This document shows positions 11,301 to 24,526 of a stretch of 38,763 bases of DNA, one piece after another. Made by a program: the position numbers and the translations under genes. Below the pieces are notes generated by a model. It was not told the origin of the DNA, ran no database searches, and saw only the letters and a list, made by a program, of their open reading frames with translations. Origin of the DNA: Didymodactylos carnosus (Eukaryota > Rotifera > Eurotatoria > Philodinida > Philodinidae); contig CAJNOQ010000934.1 in the NCBI GenBank assembly GCA_905250885.1, forward strand, positions 1-38,763, in the 5' to 3' direction. Position 1 is the first letter of the stretch; every line of letters begins with the position of its first letter.

Positions 11301-12484
11301 ACTTCTTTTTCTCGTCTATTTATTCAATTATTTTGACTTCTAAATTAAATTTCAGCCTATACTAATAGTAGTGAGAATTATAATCGCTTCTTTGTGTATT
11401 ACAATAATAAAAGATAAAATTTATCTTATTCTAATAAACCTAGATTATATACATCGTCAATTCTTACCTTGATATAACGTTTCGTGATCAAGATCGCGAT
11501 GTAATGACAAATATCGTTCTTCGTCACACAATTTCTCAATTTGGTTTTCTTCATCAGATAATGATGATAATTTGTTTTCAGTACGAAGTAAATCGGCATC
11601 CCATGGAACCAAATCAAATAAATGTCCACGGCAGTCGTATCTGGCAATAAAATAGAAAAAAAAAATTTATTTGAATATGTTTAGAAATGGCTATAATTCT
11701 GTTAGAATGGAACGAAAACGAACAGAGATCTCAAAAAGACGAAAATCTCTGTCTTCAGAGCTGAAATGAAACAGAAAAACAAATAAATCCAGTTAAATGA
11801 TAAGATAAACATACCCCATACACTCTATGTTTACCCACGTAGGCTATAGAAAATGCACAATCGTACAAAACATAGTTTACTTACCTTTCCTGAGTAAAAA
11901 AAATTAGATATAAGTGTATACGAACCCATTTAAATAACAAGATGGTAATTGAACATTGCAATTGGTACTGGAACATAACACATAACGACAGCAACAACAA
12001 GTTGCTTACCAGTAAAAATATTCCATTAAATATTGACAACCTTTTCTTACAGACATACACAAAAACAGATAGGCCTTTCTCTAAGAGCAAAGGTGCTCTT
12101 TGTGCAAAAAGAGAATCCTTTATAGAAAAATATCGTTGATGAAAAAAACAAGCTCTTGGCAAACAATAAAAAAAGAGTTAAATTTCTATAAACTGATGTT
12201 GTTTTTGATCGAGTGTTTGCAAAAGAAAATAAAGAGACAAAAAATCCACACCTGTCAATTTTAATGGTTTCATCGCCATTCCATGGTATTAAATTTTGTC
12301 CACGATCAATGGCTTTTGCTGTATGATCATCACGAAACAGTTTACAAGAATAACCAAATACAATTATTTCGTCTTCTTGGTGATGATTGGATGAATCGTA
12401 CGAATTTGGACGACTATTTATGCCATTCGAATCATTTTCTTGTTGTTCTTCAAATTCGGCAAACAAATTTATATTAGCGGTCAT
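8340..12484 (-). CDS. SFSWAP: Suppressor-of-white-apricot splicing factor (SFSWAP)
   Basis: This is an SR-like nuclear splicing regulator. Eleven exons join in phase to 893 residues: 12252-12484, 11468-11640, 11125-11163, 10909-11034, 10768-10853, 10471-10711, 10218-10410, 10084-10149, 9812-10019, 9486-9744 and 8340-9397. Family features appear in order. An N-terminal DRY/EERY domain has [25 protein letters not shown] and [17 protein letters not shown]1 lies at about 225-275 ([17 protein letters not shown]). SURP2 lies at about 400-452 ([14 protein letters not shown]). A charged helix follows ([19 protein letters not shown]), then an RS/SK-rich tail at about 702-814. Human SFSWAP is of similar size and order. 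The third exon (39 nt, in-frame) is the least certain. The first intron is 611 nt while most others are 50-100 nt, which may matter for autoregulation. Confidence 0.93.
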
Positions 12485-14602
12485 CCTTAATCTTAAAACT
12501 AACAATATAATATGTCATAAGTTGTAAAAAGTAATTGGTTAGTAATGTAAAACTTTTGTTAGTGTTACATTATGCACTAATTAACAAGTCATATGAGACA
12601 ATTTAAGAATATTTTTCGTTTGAGATTCATTCCGCCAATATCGAAAATAAACCTTTGGAACTCAGATATTATAATTTCTTCATCTCGTATGCATCAGACT
12701 CTCATGAGTTGACAGATTATTACATCAACAATCATAACCAAATAAATTTAACAATTTAGAGGCATCCAGTATTTTTAATGACAAAGGGTACCCATTTAAA
12801 CAAATTGTACAGATACTCTAAAAACTGGATATGGATTCTCATATGTTGTATGTATGCGTGTGTCGTAGGCGATGTCCTAGAGTATTACTTTTTCAGGATC
12901 TGTACACATACGGAAAAACAGCGTGTTATACAAAAATCTCATTAAAGCAATAGATACTCTATGAGCTGGAATATCACAAAATTTTCTTTGTTTTGTCTAT
13001 GTTAAATTAAAATTATTAAAAATTCTACCTATGGATTGAATGGTTTATTGAATTCGCCAATGGAATTTATTTTTCTGTTTCTTCTTGAATATTTCGCGCA
13101 GAGCTCCATCTTTATAAACGTACTTAATTTAAGGATGCTCTTAGTGTATATATGTATAAAAATCTTGTATAATTTGACTATATTTTCTATCCAAAAATGC
13201 GTGGGCGATCCATCATCTCATCAGTTCATGAAGTTCATTTTTTATTGGTGCAGATGTAGCTTCATGTGATGTGGTGGAATTTTTTCTCGTTGATTCTTGT
13301 CTACTTCTTGTCGTGAAATAACTACTGATATAATGTATTTCAAAACTTTTCGTTTTTCACCGCACCTGTATTATATCTGCGTTCCATGATTTTCATATTT
13401 GCGAGTTGTTGTGTCGCTCTTGTTTCTTGTATAACTTCTCAGATTTCGATTAAGAATTGATTGAAGGACAGAATGGCGTTATGGTTGTAAAAGAATTTCT
13501 CTCTCTTTCTCTGATTATATAATAATGTTTGAAATTCATTGATAGTACAGATAACAGCCCGAGTTCGGCGAGTACACGGTTTTTCGAGTATGAATACGAG
13601 CACCGAGTATTTCGTTGGTCAATTTTACTCGAGTGCAGATTTTTTGAAAATGAAAGGAAAAAGTTGCTACTTTGCGATGAATTATGTCGTTCAGTGCCAT
13701 TCTCTGCTCCTAATCTATTATGTTCTTTTATTTGAACTGCTAATATGCCTGAATATGAACATGAAAGTTTATTATATGAATGAACATGAAAATTTTTCCT
13801 ACATTTCCGAGAGAAACTTGAGAATTTTTTTTTCAATACGCTACATTAATATCCTGTATTCAACAATATAAGCCTTTAAGAGATTAGAATCTCTTCAGAT
13901 TGAACAGAAAAAATGAACAGTAAATTTCACACTGATCACAATAAATTTCTTATGTAAATCCTAGCGGATTTTCACTAAACTTATGTTTTTCATGTATAAC
14001 TGTATCGTTGCAATGGTTTAGATCGCTTCCATACTTTTTTATTATTGTTTTTTGTGCAATATGTTCTTGTCCAAAAAGATCGAAAAATAATACGCATCAG
14101 TTCATAACGGCTTTCTTGTCAATTCACACTGGATTACAAAAAGATTTTCAGTTAAGTACTCAAGTACTTTTTTGAATAATCATTAAAAAAAAGTCGCGAG
14201 TACAAGTATCAAAAACTTTGTACTCAAGTGTACTCAAGTACGAGTATTTACTCATACTCGCTCATGTCTGATAACAGTTTGATTCGATTAACAGATTTCG
14301 GGTATTATTCTCTTTATTTTGCTCTTCATTGAGTTGCATTGATGATTAGCAGAGAGAGAGTTAAGAATAAAACGTCACTAGACGAATGTAAAGCTGTTAT
14401 CCAAAAAATAAAAATACCACTTAGCACTACCGAGTAGGAGAGTCTATTTATAAGACTACTGTTACAAATATAGGATGTGATTATTAATCGTCTTAGTAAA
14501 ATGAAATTAGAAACAACATTCGCTATATGCAACATTTTAGACAATGTCATAACTAAGATTTTCTATTTTGTAGAAGAAAACTTTCTAATAGCTTATGTCA
14601 AA
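12485..14602. other. Divergent intergenic region, SFSWAP / MED31
   Basis: SFSWAP and MED31 point away from each other here, so both promoters lie inside. No additional gene is supported; overlapping frames near 13450-13870 on both strands are repeat-derived. A CGAGTA-rich block with an 8-bp flanking repeat is listed separately. Polypyrimidine-AG sites sit just before both start codons. Confidence 0.5.
13550..14277. mobile_element. Candidate non-autonomous hAT-like element
   Basis: The left end (CAGCCCGAGTTCGGCGAGTA from 13555) and the reverse complement of the right end (CAGACATGAGCGAGTATGAG from 14270) are similar. Both edges are packed with CGAGTA/ACTCAAGTACT motifs. GATAACAG occurs at both limits (13550-13557 and 14270-14277), which suggests an 8-bp duplication, the length made by hAT transposases. 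The terminal repeats are imperfect and the exact boundary is ambiguous because CAG overlaps the direct repeat. No transposase reading frame is present. Confidence 0.35.
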
Positions 14603-15004
14603 ATGTCTGATGATCTTAATAATCTTGACGATGAACGTCAACGTTTTCTAATTGATTTGGAATTTGTTCAATCACTTGCTAATCCGCAATATTTAAATTT
14701 TTTGGCTCAACGTAGTTATTTTAAAAATCAAGCATTTATTAATTATTTGAAATATTTACTCTATTTTAAACAGATAAACTATGTTAAGTTTATACGTTAT
14801 CCACAAGCATTATATTTTCTCGATTTACTACAACGTGAACAATTTCGTAAAGAATTGGTTAATGCAACATATTGTCGTTATATTGAAGATCAACAATTAT
14901 TAGCATGGCAACGTTTACAACGACGAAAATTTCAGCAATTGACTACTAATAGTGCAACAACTCTAACAACGAATGCGACGAGTACATCATCTACAACAAG
15001 TTGA
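14603..15004 (+). CDS. MED31: Mediator complex subunit 31
   Basis: MED31 (SOH1) is a small subunit of the Mediator middle module that couples transcription factors to RNA polymerase II. The frame encodes 133 residues in one exon. Nearly the whole protein matches the family: LEFVQSLANPQYLNFLAQ, a YF pair, INYLKYLLYFKQINYVKF, YPQALYFLDLL and FRKELVNATY. A short T/S-rich tail follows. I chose the ATG before SDDLNNLDDERQ because the frame further upstream encodes nothing family-like. A T-rich stretch ending in AG lies about 30 nt before that ATG and looks like a splice acceptor in the 5' UTR. The gene lacks introns in its coding part, unlike its neighbours. Confidence 0.95.
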   Translation: MSDDLNNLDDERQRFLIDLEFVQSLANPQYLNFLAQRSYFKNQAFINYLKYLLYFKQINYVKFIRYPQALYFLDLLQREQFRKELVNATYCRYIEDQQLLAWQRLQRRKFQQLTTNSATTLTTNATSTSSTTS

Positions 15005-15555
15005 AATAACAGTGTTGTCTTTATTTTAATTGTACATATTTTTGTTCACTTTCCTAATATTAAGGTGATTTTTAAAAACATCATGTGTTTTTTTCCTTTG
15101 AAATTCTTTTGTTGCATTGATTCGATGAAAAGAGATTTAGAGAAATAGTACAGACAATGGTAAAATATAAACTATTTGTAGAGTAATGAGTGAGTTTAGT
15201 AAAATATAACTAATTTCATAGATGTATTCATTCCTATCGAAATAGAACATCTACATTCTATTTGCGAATTATAATGTTTCTCCTGTTTGGTTGCAATCTA
15301 AGGGATAAACAACGTATTGATTTATGAATAGAAAACATTGTTTTACATTGTTTTTTTCAGATGTGCATACAAATATACCGTGCGTGTAAATCATAGAATA
15401 ATTTATTTTTGTGTTCATTTTTACTCCTTTAAATATAACTTTTCTCAACGTCGTCGATTGTTGTGTTTTTCTTTGAATTCAATTGAAATATACTGGTAAT
15501 GATTTTTATGGATAAATGAGATGATTTTTATATATCCTTTTTTCTTGTTGCAGTG
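15005..15555. other. Intergenic region MED31-PDCD10
   Basis: This is AT-rich sequence between two genes on the same strand, holding the MED31 3' UTR and the PDCD10 promoter. It ends in a strong acceptor-like stretch (TTTTTTCTTGTTGCAG) that abuts the PDCD10 start. Nothing else was recognised. Confidence 0.5.
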
Positions 15556-16383
15556 ATGATGACAAATGAAGATGCACCGACAAATGTCCTGATATTGCCC
15601 AATGTGTTTTATCCATTACTTGAACAATTAGATAAAAATGGTTATAAAGATTTACAACAACCATTGCGTACCATGTTCTATCAACTTGAAGATAAATATC
15701 CTGGTTTTTCTAAAAGTTTTTTACAATTATTCATTGAAAAAGAACCCCATATTCAACAACAACAACAACCCGTTTTACAAAATATGAACGAATTGACATT
15801 AAAATTAGAAAAATATTGTGATAAAACATCCTATTATTTACAAGGCTCAGAACAAGAATTTCATGAGCTTAATATTCGTTCAAAAAATTTAAAACGTATT
15901 CTAAGTCGTATACCCGATGATATTAATGAAAAACGAGCATTTCTTGAAACTATTAAAGAAATAGCAAGTGCAATTAAGAAAACACTCGATGCTGTATCAA
16001 ATACATTTCAATATTTAAAAACATCAGAAGGTCGTCAAGCATTAGAAAATGAAAAAAAAGAATTTATTAAATATTCAAAAAATTTTTCTAATACATTAAA
16101 AGCCTATTTTCGTGATAGTAAACGAGATGATGTTTATTTAGCTGCAAATCATTTATTAGTACAAACTGATTATTTACTACGAACAATTAAACTCTATTGT
16201 GAACCAGGAAATTTAGAAGAATATTTATATCCATCATTAAATCATTATGTTAAATCACAATCATCGTCATATAATAATAAATATCAGAATAATAATGTCA
16301 GAAACAGTAGTGCGATTAGTGGTAGTGGTCAACATCAACAACAACGACCTACATCAACATATGATACAACCGTTTTTACTTAA
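15556..16383 (+). CDS. PDCD10: Programmed cell death protein 10 / CCM3
   Basis: PDCD10 is an adaptor that pairs with GCK-III kinases (STK24/25/26) and links them to STRIPAK and CCM2 complexes. The single-exon frame gives 275 residues. The N-terminal dimerisation region (about 10-65) is followed by a Q-rich linker. The FAT-homology domain (about 95-214) is highly conserved: LKRILSRIPDDINEKRAFLE, TIKEIASAIKKTLDAVSN, ALENEKKEFIKYSKNFSNTL and KAYFRDSKRDDVY. Human PDCD10 is 212 residues and stops just after this domain. Here about 60 extra residues follow, rich in S, N, Q and Y. A CAG acceptor lies two bases before the first ATG, so the mRNA 5' end is probably made by splicing. A second ATG follows immediately. 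Confidence 0.93.
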   Translation: MMTNEDAPTNVLILPNVFYPLLEQLDKNGYKDLQQPLRTMFYQLEDKYPGFSKSFLQLFIEKEPHIQQQQQPVLQNMNELTLKLEKYCDKTSYYLQGSEQEFHELNIRSKNLKRILSRIPDDINEKRAFLETIKEIASAIKKTLDAVSNTFQYLKTSEGRQALENEKKEFIKYSKNFSNTLKAYFRDSKRDDVYLAANHLLVQTDYLLRTIKLYCEPGNLEEYLYPSLNHYVKSQSSSYNNKYQNNNVRNSSAISGSGQHQQQRPTSTYDTTVFT

Positions 16384-18487
16384 ATTTGTTGTATTCTCTA
16401 TAGAGTAAACGATAGTAGATCTCAAACTCTAAAACAGACGAGATAGAGGAGAGATAATTGATGTCTATTTTTATTGTACGATTATGTTCATTTTTATTGC
16501 ATTGTTTGTTCTTCCATTTTTGTGTTCGGTAACGTTTTTATTTTCGATAAAAAAAAAAAGAATGGAATTTTATACATAATAATACTTATTATATCATACA
16601 ACGAGGAACATGATCTTTTTATTCTATTTTCGATGTTGTGTTTTCTTTTTTCATATATCAAAAACCATGGCTGTTTGTTTATGAACTCTATCACTTACTA
16701 GATATTGTTAGTTTGTTTTTCTTTTTCTTGCTGTTAAAGCAATTATATTTATTTATTTATTTATTTTTCATGTTTTTCTCTGGACAAAAAGGTCAACATG
16801 TTTATTTGCACATTCCTGTTTAAATATGTGACGAAAAATTGCATGTTTTTCATGTCATTTCGAGACATAATAAACTAATATCGATTAAAAATAATAAAAA
16901 AAAAAGAACGGACGAAAATTGATGAAAAATATTTGAAAGCGAAAATGTACAGTTTATAAGTAAAAAATTTAAATAAACAAATGTAATATTTTCAAATTTA
17001 TGTTACATTCGCTTCTTTTTTTTTAGAATGATTCCATTTTGGATATGTTTTCTTTTAGATGTGTAGGAAAACAAATTGTTGTATCATATTTATAATTGTT
17101 TTTTTTTTCTTCGTCTTTTGTTACTTTTCAGTAGAATGCTGCGTGTTTTGGTGTGTTGTTCACCTTGTCCTTCTCATGTTCTATTTTGCTTTGTTATAAA
17201 TATAGAAATTATTACACGTGTTTCATTCATAACTAACGGTGTGGTTTAATGGTGGCCGATTGTCGGTGATAATACGTCAAAGGAAAAGAAAATATTTGCT
17301 AGCTAGTAGGCATCATAGTCAAATTCGAACTAGATATAATAATCGTGTATATAAATTGTCATCTCATGAAAAAAGACTCATTTATTGACTGCTTCGGTTT
17401 ATTATTATTTGTAAAAAGGTGACAAGAAGCATCTTTGACTACACCTTGTATGAAATAATTTAAGTAAAATGGTTAAGAGCGATAGTATCCGATTATAACC
17501 TTCATATATTTTAGAACTTTTATCTGTAAGCTGCTCTATTTTAATATTTTATTAACGTGATACTGGTGTGAAAAGTGTGACAGATCAAAGAGATGAAGTG
17601 TATGGTGTGACAAACTTTTATTCTCAACAGTTCATTTTTCTATACTTTGACCCGTACCTTTCAGGTTTTACCTATATTGTAATCTATCGAGGTTGTGTTT
17701 TTACGAGGTAAAACGATTTTATTCTTGTACATAAATAAGAGAACATAGCTTCTTTTATACATTGGCCTTGTATTCTTCACTAGATATTATGCACACGTGC
17801 TAACAAAACAAGAAGAACACCGACTAACCTCTTATAAACAGGAAATGGTATTCCATTTGTGCTATCTATTATTTTTTTCATTTTTCAACACGAAATTATC
17901 TTTTCTCAAGAAATTTATATCAAATAAATCGTATCATATAACATCTATTTGTTGTTATGTATGTTTATCATGAAGAGGAGAAGAAGAAAGAAAAATCGAG
18001 AGAGAGTGATATCTTGTGATATCAGACTGAAATCTACCTTTGTTTCGTCGTCATCTATCAAGTAGAATACCTTTTTATTTCATATTCTCGTTACCGTTAT
18101 CTCTTTCAGTAAATAGAGACGAATATAAAATAGTGTGATGTTCAACAATATAGATAGAACTACGTAAAAGAGAAATAGCACAAGTTTGATAACTAAAAAA
18201 GAGAAAAATTGAGTACACTTTTATACCTCCTAGAAGGAGATGATTTGAAAGCGTAACTTTTATCGTTTTATATTTTTTCAGATTATTCATTAATTTGTCT
18301 CTTTTTGAAGTCATTGTCTCACCATTAATTTGTTATAGTGATAACGTGTGCTCGTTACATTCAATTTATCGTCGTATTTAAATATAATCAAAATTGAAAA
18401 GAAAAAGACAATAGATTTATAATTTTAGGCCATCTTCTGTAATTATTTATTTGTTTATTAATTTCTTTTTGCACGAATAGTAAAAAG
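16384..18487. other. Intergenic region PDCD10-LC3
   Basis: About 2.1 kb of AT-rich sequence with long T-runs and no supported gene. It holds the PDCD10 3' UTR (an AATAAA lies near 16868) and the LC3 promoter. No repeat with clear ends was seen. Confidence 0.5.
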
Positions 18488-20556
<2,069 letters not shown>

Positions 20557-20573
20557 AACAACGTATCATATTA

Positions 20574-20579
20574 AATAAA
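20574..20579 (+). promoter_or_regulatory. Poly(A) signal AATAAA for LC3
   Basis: A canonical AATAAA starts 18 nt after the LC3 stop codon. Confidence 0.5.
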
Positions 20580-21903
20580 TCATAGTCTCATACAAATAAT
20601 TGTTCTTCTCGTTATACATTGGTTTTTTTTTTTTACTTCTTCACATTTTTCATCCATATCGGTGGTGCAAAATACAAACAAAATAGGCATCTTTTTCTTT
20701 CCGTATTCTGTTGTTTTCTTTTTTTTTTGACCCCTTTATGGCCTTGAAATGGAAAGAGGTTTAGTTCTGCTTGTTTTTAAATGTAGGTATGCGTCCGAAA
20801 GATGATTTAATGTATAATCAGCGAGACAATAAAGAAATCTATTTAGTATCTTACTTTGCTTAGTATTGTGTGTGTGCGTATGTTTTTTTTCCATCGACCG
20901 GTGAGAAATGGTTCTCTTCATTCTGAAAAATTTTGTATTTCTTTTTTGCCTAATCATTTCACTAGCTCGATGATGATTCGATCGCTCTTCTCAGTATCTA
21001 CTTATCGTGCAATTTTTTCCCTTCTCTCTCTTTCTCTCTATTTTTTTGTCAAAAGTCTACTTTCATTATTATGACCAAAAGGTTTATTGTGCCCTTAATA
21101 TTTTACAGAGATCAAATATCTTTGTTTTTTATTCCTTCTATTAATACAGGATATGCGTACTGTTTTTGATAGGCATATTTTTCACTCCCATTCAAATATA
21201 TATGTCTTTTTCCTAAAGTATATCGCGGTTCGATGTTGTTGTTGTTGTTGTTTTTTCCTTTGTATATTCAGCATATTTCACATTCTATTTTTATCGACAC
21301 ACATATGGGACATAATTAACTTTTCCTCTTTTTTTCTGCTGTCTTTTTATGGTTCCTCACTAATTTTTTCAAATTGTACGATATATAACAAAGAAAAAAC
21401 AGACATATTTATTTTTAAATACATTAAAAAATTATATTAGTCTCTTTTTGTGTTTATTGTGGAAGAAAAAGAACTAACTGTTTTTAATTGAGTAATAAGA
21501 ATAATCGAGTTAAATATACAGATTTTCTTAATTGATAATCATAATAGTTCGTATAATTATTTTATTTTGAACCTCTATTTTGTTATCATTCAAAGCACTC
21601 ATAGTATATGTTTCATTGTCCTAATTTTCAATTTATTGAGAAACTATCTCACAAATCTCACAACTATTTGTCATTTTGAAAAAATATTGTTTTTTGTCTC
21701 TGACTTTCTCAGTGACGTCAAGTTTTCTTACTTTTAAAGAAATTTTTAATATTTTGACTAAAAATTGCCGTATGAACTCTAGAGACATTTCAATTCATAA
21801 TATGAATGTATGAAGAACCACGTATAGTATGCGAAAAAGAAGAAGTGATCAATATCTTATTGTGATCTAACGGTCAACGAATGCCGTTACTACGGATTAG
21901 TAG

Positions 21904-22131
21904 TTTTATCTTGCCTTAAATACAACATTGCAAAAGCAGTTATAATCAATAATTATCCATTCAAAATAAAATTGAGCTTGTAATGTTCTAAATGTACTTA
22001 GATTACATTAGTGATTTGAATCACTAATGTAATCTAAGTACATTTAGAACATTACAAGCTCAATTTTATTTTGAATGGATAATTATTGATTATAACTGCT
22101 TTTGCAATGTTGTATTTAAGGCAAGATAAAA
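21904..22131. repeat. Perfect 111-bp inverted repeat with 6-nt loop
   Basis: The left arm 21904-22014 and right arm 22021-22131 are exact reverse complements over 111 bp, separated only by TTTGAA. The outer ends read TTTTATCTTGCC and its complement. Sequence beyond them is unrelated, and no flanking target duplication was seen. The arms are AT-rich and do not encode protein. It could be a recent fold-back element, a long-hairpin RNA source, or an amplification or assembly artefact. Confidence 0.85.
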
Positions 22132-22479
22132 TTGTCCCAAAAAAATCGACGAAGAATCACTAAAGGAAGCGCTTTTTTGCTGTTGTTGTTGTTGGTTGTT
22201 GTTGGTTGTTAGATCATTGCGAACAAGTTCACTATATAAAGAAGTGTCAGAGAAAATGTCACAGAAAACATTTACTAAATAGAGATAAAATAATGTTTCT
22301 AAAGTTTTCAATAGAGAGATGGAACAAAAAATTTGATATACTAATGGTGGAAAGTTTAAAGAACTAATATATGAATAGTTGATATAGAATGTCTATACGG
22401 TTCCAGATTCTTTTCATGCTGAAATATGATGCATTTATGTATCCATATATTGAATAAAAACAAAAAAAGTGATTAAGTT

Positions 22480-24007
22480 TTAGAATAGTTTTGGATATTT
22501 TTTTTTTTCTAGAAGTTTTGATAATTTTTTTTTAATTTTTTTTCCAAAGTTTATTCTTTTATCCACTGTTCTTGTCTTTTTTGTTTGTAATGAACTATTA
22601 TCACAGTATGGTGGATTTTCAATAGTTCTTAAATAATATTTTGCATTTTGTTTACGATAGTATATATTACTTTTATCAGCATGAAAACCCATTCGTGGAT
22701 AAGTATTATCATTTAAATATTTTTGTTGAAATGTATCATTACAACGTTTGTTAATATAGTTTGACCATGAATCACACATTGTTGCACGAAAATCACAACT
22801 ATTAATCGATGATATAAAATAACGTGGTGCACGTAAATGATTACATCCAACAAAACCATGAATTTTAACAAATACATCTTTTATTGGTGAAATAATACCA
22901 ATTTTATCTCTAATTATTTCTATAAAATTTTTTTCTGGTAAATTTTCTCTTTCTAAATCTTTCAAATCAATATCAATTACTATGGGTGTTTCAAGAGTTG
23001 TCGTTTTTGATTTAAATAAAAAACGTTTGTTCAATGATCGTATATCATGTTTGAGAATTGTACGTTTACTAACTGGTCGTAATTCTGTTTTATCACCATT
23101 TTTAACTAGTTCAAATAGTTGTTCATCATTATCATCATTTCCAATTTTTGGTAATTTTTTACATGCTTCAGCATTCGAATCACCACCATCCGGAAGAAAA
23201 TCCATATGTCCACTCTTTTCTTGTAGTCCAAATGTTTCTGATGTATGGATACAATCAACAAAGTCGGCATCATCCAAACTTAAACGTTTATCGACAGATA
23301 CTTGTCTTAATAAAGGTCCAGCTGGATCTAGACCTGTTATTCTGGCAAACTTTTTTCCAGTTATTAATGTGTAATGATTGCTTGCAAATGCGCACGTATG
23401 AGCTCCCAAACTTTAATAAAGAAGAAAAATACACGTATAGATATATATAAACTATGTATATTGCCAAACTATCCGAGAATAATTTAACTTTTAATTACCT
23501 AAAACCGATACAATGTATTTTTTCAATATCAATCTTGTTATCGTTGATGAACGTTGCTAAGTGTCTACCAGCTGTATCAGCATTACCGATTGCCGTAATA
23601 TAATTTATTTCTCGTGCTCCTCTTTCCCAATCAATGGCTACTACACAGTAATCTTCTTTTTCATATTTTAATACTTCATCTTTAATTCCTTTAACCCAAT
23701 CCCATCGAAAGTCCATATTCCATCGTTCAGCATACCCTTAAAAAATAGAGAATAATTTTCATTTTTAACAGTAATAATAATAAAAAATGTTTATTATTTA
23801 TTTACCATGGGCTATTAATTTTATTTTACAAGTACGCAATTGTTTATAATTATTCCATGTTGTGTCGGACCATTCTAATGTTAAAGCGGTATTCAGATTT
23901 GCTTTTGTATAAATATGAAAATAGGTATCATAATCAACACATATTATGAATAAATAAAAATATTGAAAAATGACTATGTATAAACCAAATTTATTGAAAT
24001 ATAACAT
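22480..24007 (-). CDS. Secreted lipase of the pancreatic lipase family with enlarged lid
   Basis: This is a predicted extracellular triacylglycerol lipase or phospholipase A1. Three exons (23806-24007 start side, 23499-23736, 22480-23410) give 456 residues. A hydrophobic N-terminus (about 8-24) looks like a signal peptide. IAHGYAERW provides the oxyanion-loop region. The nucleophile elbow is GFSLG with S147, formed across the exon 2/3 junction. D175 lies in GLDPAGP and H338 in CNHLRAPRYF. The lid-bounding cysteines are C230 and C336, with about 105 residues between them, against about 23 in pancreatic lipase. The domain ends with the usual MGFHADK and YYLRTIENPPYC strings. There is no PLAT domain; a lysine-rich tail follows. 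All three catalytic residues are present, so activity is plausible. Substrate is unknown. Confidence 0.88.
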
Positions 24008-24526
24008 TGGAATATCGTTCTATTAGAGTACGGTAATTTTAAGGGCTACGATTGATATTTTCTTCACATTATACAATGTGTAATGGCAATAATACTCTCT
24101 TTCGGCAGAGATTAATATTAATATGAATATATATATATATATGAATAAACATGAATATTGGATGAATTTTCTTTTATTTTTCTTTCTTTTCTTGAATAAA
24201 CATAAATATGTAAAGAAAAAAGGTTATTGTTGTTGTTGTTGTTTCTCATCCATATGATTTTATTTAGCACATGGATTATTGAAGTGCAAAATTCTAACTA
24301 GAAATTGTTCGAGCAAAGATAGGCAATTTAATTTGATACAATGTCTTGTCCAGTACGCTCTGTGTACGTGCACAACTTTAAAATATTAAAAATCTTAATG
24401 ATTAAGATATCAAATAGTAGGAAAAAACTTACTAAGATTTTGAACAAATGAATTTTTTCTCTGTATGTTTATAGATTTTCTGACAAAATTATAACAATAT
24501 ACTCGTACTATATTCGTAGATAATAT
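24008..24526. other. Divergent promoter region, lipase / COX7A2L-like
   Basis: A 519-bp AT-rich spacer between two divergent genes. It contains an (AT)n tract near 24127 and a TTG-repeat near 24227. Acceptor-like AG sites lie close to both start codons. Nothing else was recognised. Confidence 0.5.

Larger units (their letters stand above)
20557..22479. other. Convergent intergenic region, LC3 / lipase
   Basis: The 3' ends of LC3 and the lipase face each other across 1.9 kb. No gene is supported. It holds T-rich and GTT-repeat tracts (near 21235 and 22180) and the large perfect palindrome listed separately. Confidence 0.5.

Noticed and set aside
12285-12477. Plus-strand frame opposite SFSWAP exon 1
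   Set aside because: The minus strand encodes the conserved DRY/EERY domain there.
22982-23450. Plus-strand frames antisense to the lipase
   Set aside because: The minus strand carries the complete lipase with its catalytic motifs; these are shadows.
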